NCBI GenBank assembly: GCA_023380575.1
Contig: JAMCRM010000179.1
Span: forward strand, 1-7,907
Direction: 5' to 3'
From: Acidobacteriota bacterium
GTDB lineage: Bacteria > Acidobacteriota > Terriglobia > Bryobacterales > Bryobacteraceae
DNA length: 7,907 bases
Numbering within the stretch: position 1 is the stretch's first letter; every line of letters begins with the position of its first letter. The notes beneath the pieces are model-generated. The model was given only the letters and a program-made list of their open reading frames with translations, had not been told where the DNA came from and ran no database searches. Made by a program: the position numbers and the translations under genes. This document shows positions 6,267 through 7,907 of the stretch, one piece after another.

Positions 6267-6467
6267 ATGCCAGTGGTACCAGTACTCGCCCCCAAAGAAG
6301 ATGATCTACGCGCCCCCCGCGCCACCAATCGAACCACTCCCGAGGTCTTTCAGAGGACCCTGGAACACCTCTACATCCGGCGCGCCACACTGGAGAACCT
6401 GATCCGATCGCTGGAACACTATCGCCAGACAATGGATCTGGAACAGCCTCCCAAACTACGAAATTGA
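6267..6467 (+). CDS. Small hypothetical protein (66 residues)
   Basis: I do not recognise this protein. It begins MPVVPVLAPKEDDLRAP and has a proline- and charge-rich first third. From about residue 25 a likely amphipathic helix follows (PEVFQRTLEHLYIRRATLENLIRSLEHYRQTM), possibly a coiled coil for self-association. There is no signal peptide or membrane span. Support for a real gene: AGGAAA at 6259-6264 correctly placed before the ATG, a possible promoter with a perfect palindrome upstream, and a divergent layout with the MarR gene. Its last 12 bases overlap the end of the convergent response-regulator gene. A role as partner or target of the MarR regulator is only a guess from position. Confidence 0.6.
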   Translation: MPVVPVLAPKEDDLRAPRATNRTTPEVFQRTLEHLYIRRATLENLIRSLEHYRQTMDLEQPPKLRN

Positions 6468-7109
6468 GATCAGGTTGCGCTCGATCGCGAACTTCACCAG
6501 TTCCACCAGGTCGCGGACTTTGAGTTTGCGCATCAGGCTGGCCCGGTAGGTGTCCACGGTTTTCGGACTGATGCTGAGGGTGCGCGCGATGTCTTTCGGC
6601 CGCATGCCCTCCACCAGGTGGCGGAAGACCTCGTGCTCGCGCTGGCTCAAAGCCTCGAGCGGATCGGCGTGAGCCTCCGCCGGCGCCGCGAACAACCCGG
6701 CCCCGCGCAGCAGCGGGGTCACGTAGACGCCGCCGTCCTGAATGAACCGGATTGCGTCGAGCAGGTGCCGGGAGGGCCCGTCCTTGAGCAGGTAGGCGTC
6801 GGCGCCCGCCCGCAGGGCCTGTGCCACGGTGGCCTCATCGCGGCTGATGGAGAGGATCATGAGCCGGGTGGCGCAGTGCAGTTCGCGCAGCCGCCGCACC
6901 ACCTCCAGACCCGTCAGCCCGGGCATGTTCAGGTCCAGGATGGCGAAATCCGGCCGCAGCGCCAGGATCATATCGATGGCGCTGTGCCCGTCGGCGCACT
7001 GCCCGGCCACCTCGATACCCGCTTGCGCCGCGCACAACGCCGCGATCCCCTCGCGCACGATGGCGTGATCGTCGGCGATCACGAACCGCAAAAGCTTGGC
7101 TTGGCTCAT
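6456..7109 (-). CDS. NarL/LuxR-family response regulator
   Basis: This is a two-domain response regulator of 217 residues from the ATG at 7109 (a GTG at 7112 is an alternative one codon earlier; the numbers here count from that GTG). The receiver domain covers about 8-125, with the acidic pair Asp14/Asp15, phospho-acceptor Asp60 in FAILDLNMPG, Ser88 and Lys110 (LLKDG), so all catalytic residues are present. The LuxR-type helix-turn-helix is at about 155-215 (LSQREHEVFRHLVEGMRPKDIARTLSISPKTVDTYRASLMRKLKV). The ATG overlaps the TGA of the upstream kinase gene by one base (TGATG), showing a coupled pair. Phosphorylation by that kinase should allow dimer binding to promoters. Targets are unknown; NarL relatives often serve nitrogen-oxide respiration, but the family is far too broad to infer this from sequence alone. 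Confidence 0.95.
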   Translation of the reverse strand: MSQAKLLRFVIADDHAIVREGIAALCAAQAGIEVAGQCADGHSAIDMILALRPDFAILDLNMPGLTGLEVVRRLRELHCATRLMILSISRDEATVAQALRAGADAYLLKDGPSRHLLDAIRFIQDGGVYVTPLLRGAGLFAAPAEAHADPLEALSQREHEVFRHLVEGMRPKDIARTLSISPKTVDTYRASLMRKLKVRDLVELVKFAIERNLISIS

Positions 7110-7907
7110 CACTCGGCGGCCAGCGGCACCGATACCATCAGCGTGGTCCCGCCTCCACCGCTGCGCACCTCGAACCGGCCGTTCAACAACCGTGTCTGGT
7201 TTCGCAGCGAGCGGATGCCGATGCCGCTCGCACGATCCATCATAACCTGATCGAAGCCCTTTCCGTTATCCTCCACGGTCAGGTGCACGTGCCCGTCAGC
7301 CTGTTCCAGCGCCAGCCGCACGCGCGTAGCCTGCGCGTGCCGCACGATGTTGGCCAAACCTTCCTGCGCCGCCCGGTACAGCAGCACCCGCACCGCGTGG
7401 GACGGCTCCGCCTCCAGCCGCAATTCCAGCGACGCCTGGTACTTATCCGCAATCCCGCTCACCGTCCAGAGCGTCTCCAGCGCCGCCCGAAGCCCCAGCC
7501 GCTGCCAGTCCGGCGGATGGATGCGCTGCGTGATGGAACGCAACTGCTGCAACGCCTCCTGTGCCAGTAACCCGATGCGGTGCAGGCTGTTGCGCACCTG
7601 CGGCGGAGGGTCCGGAATGAGCGTGTCCAGGATTTCCAGGTGGATCTTGATGCCCGCCAGCGCCTGCCCCGCGCCCGCGTGCAATTCGTGTGCCAGCCGC
7701 GCCCGTTCCAACTCCAGTTGCGCCGCGGCGATCTCCGCCGCCCCCACCACACTGCGCGGCGCCCGCCGGGCAAGTTCCCGCTCCGCGCGCAGCAGCCGGA
7801 AATAATTGCGCATCATGTTGCCGTGCACGGCCTGTAACGCGCTCAGGTCCGCCGGACCCGTGCGCGGCGCCAGACATTCCCGGGGCAGCGCCGCCGCCAG
7901 CCGCCCG
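7109..7907 (-). CDS. HisKA_3-type sensor histidine kinase, C-terminal part (5' end outside window)
   Basis: The frame is open to the window edge, so the gene starts beyond it; GTG 7828 is only an internal codon. At least 265 residues are present. Counting from that internal GTG, the phospho-acceptor region is ERARLAHELHAGAGQALAGI (41-60) with His50. The usual motif is HDxxxQ; here Asp is replaced by Ala51 while Gln55 is kept. The ATP-binding domain has the N-box (RAAQEGLANIVRHA, 152-165), the G1 box DNGKGF (187-192), and GIGIRSLRNQTRLLNGRFEV (202-221). This is the NarX/DesK class of dimeric kinases. The sensor domain is not in view; no membrane span is seen in the part present. The gene overlaps the response regulator by one base, so the two form a two-component pair. 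Confidence 0.93.
   Translation of the reverse strand, partial: GRLAAALPRECLAPRTGPADLSALQAVHGNMMRNYFRLLRAERELARRAPRSVVGAAEIAAAQLELERARLAHELHAGAGQALAGIKIHLEILDTLIPDPPPQVRNSLHRIGLLAQEALQQLRSITQRIHPPDWQRLGLRAALETLWTVSGIADKYQASLELRLEAEPSHAVRVLLYRAAQEGLANIVRHAQATRVRLALEQADGHVHLTVEDNGKGFDQVMMDRASGIGIRSLRNQTRLLNGRFEVRSGGGGTTLMVSVPLAAE

Overview
The window looks like a chromosomal piece of a GC-rich bacterium. An Acidobacteriota of the Solibacter/Bryobacter kind is my best guess. It rests on general GC-rich codon use, the tuf-rpmG-tRNA-Trp-secE-nusG-rplK order, and the style of the sensor kinase. No single marker in the window proves it.

Left part, positions 1-2196, + strand: the classical translation/transcription cluster. 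In order it holds the 3' half of tuf (EF-Tu), rpmG (L33, only 50 codons), tRNA-Trp(CCA), secE, nusG with an unusual acidic N-terminal extension, and rplK (L11). Spacing is tight, so this is probably one transcription unit. Normally rplK is followed by rplA, rplJ, rplL and rpoBC. Here a tRNA-Leu(CAG) gene follows 45 bp later and rplA is absent.

Middle part, about 2329-3590: a region of visibly lower GC right behind tRNA-Leu. It carries the C-terminal remnant of a tyrosine recombinase (its tail points at the tRNA), a G-tract motif, and a solitary DUF3800-like gene on the - strand. This is the usual footprint of an element that integrated at a tRNA gene and then decayed. I could not see a second att copy inside the window.

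Right part, 3589-6151, - strand: a compact three-gene unit, transcribed as a MarR-family regulator, then an NnrS-like polytopic membrane protein with a DUF1858-like tail, then a DUF488 protein. The genes overlap by 4 and 7 bases, so translation is probably coupled. A 115-bp AT-rich divergent region (6152-6266) holds two perfect palindromes and separates this unit from a 66-codon + strand gene of unknown function. NnrS-family proteins are linked to nitric oxide metabolism, so this may be a small stress unit controlled by the MarR protein.

Right edge, 6456-7907, - strand: a NarL/LuxR-type response regulator and, upstream of it, a HisKA_3 (NarX/DesK-type) sensor kinase cut by the window edge. 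The two overlap by one base. The kinase has alanine where the conserved Asp follows the phospho-accepting His.
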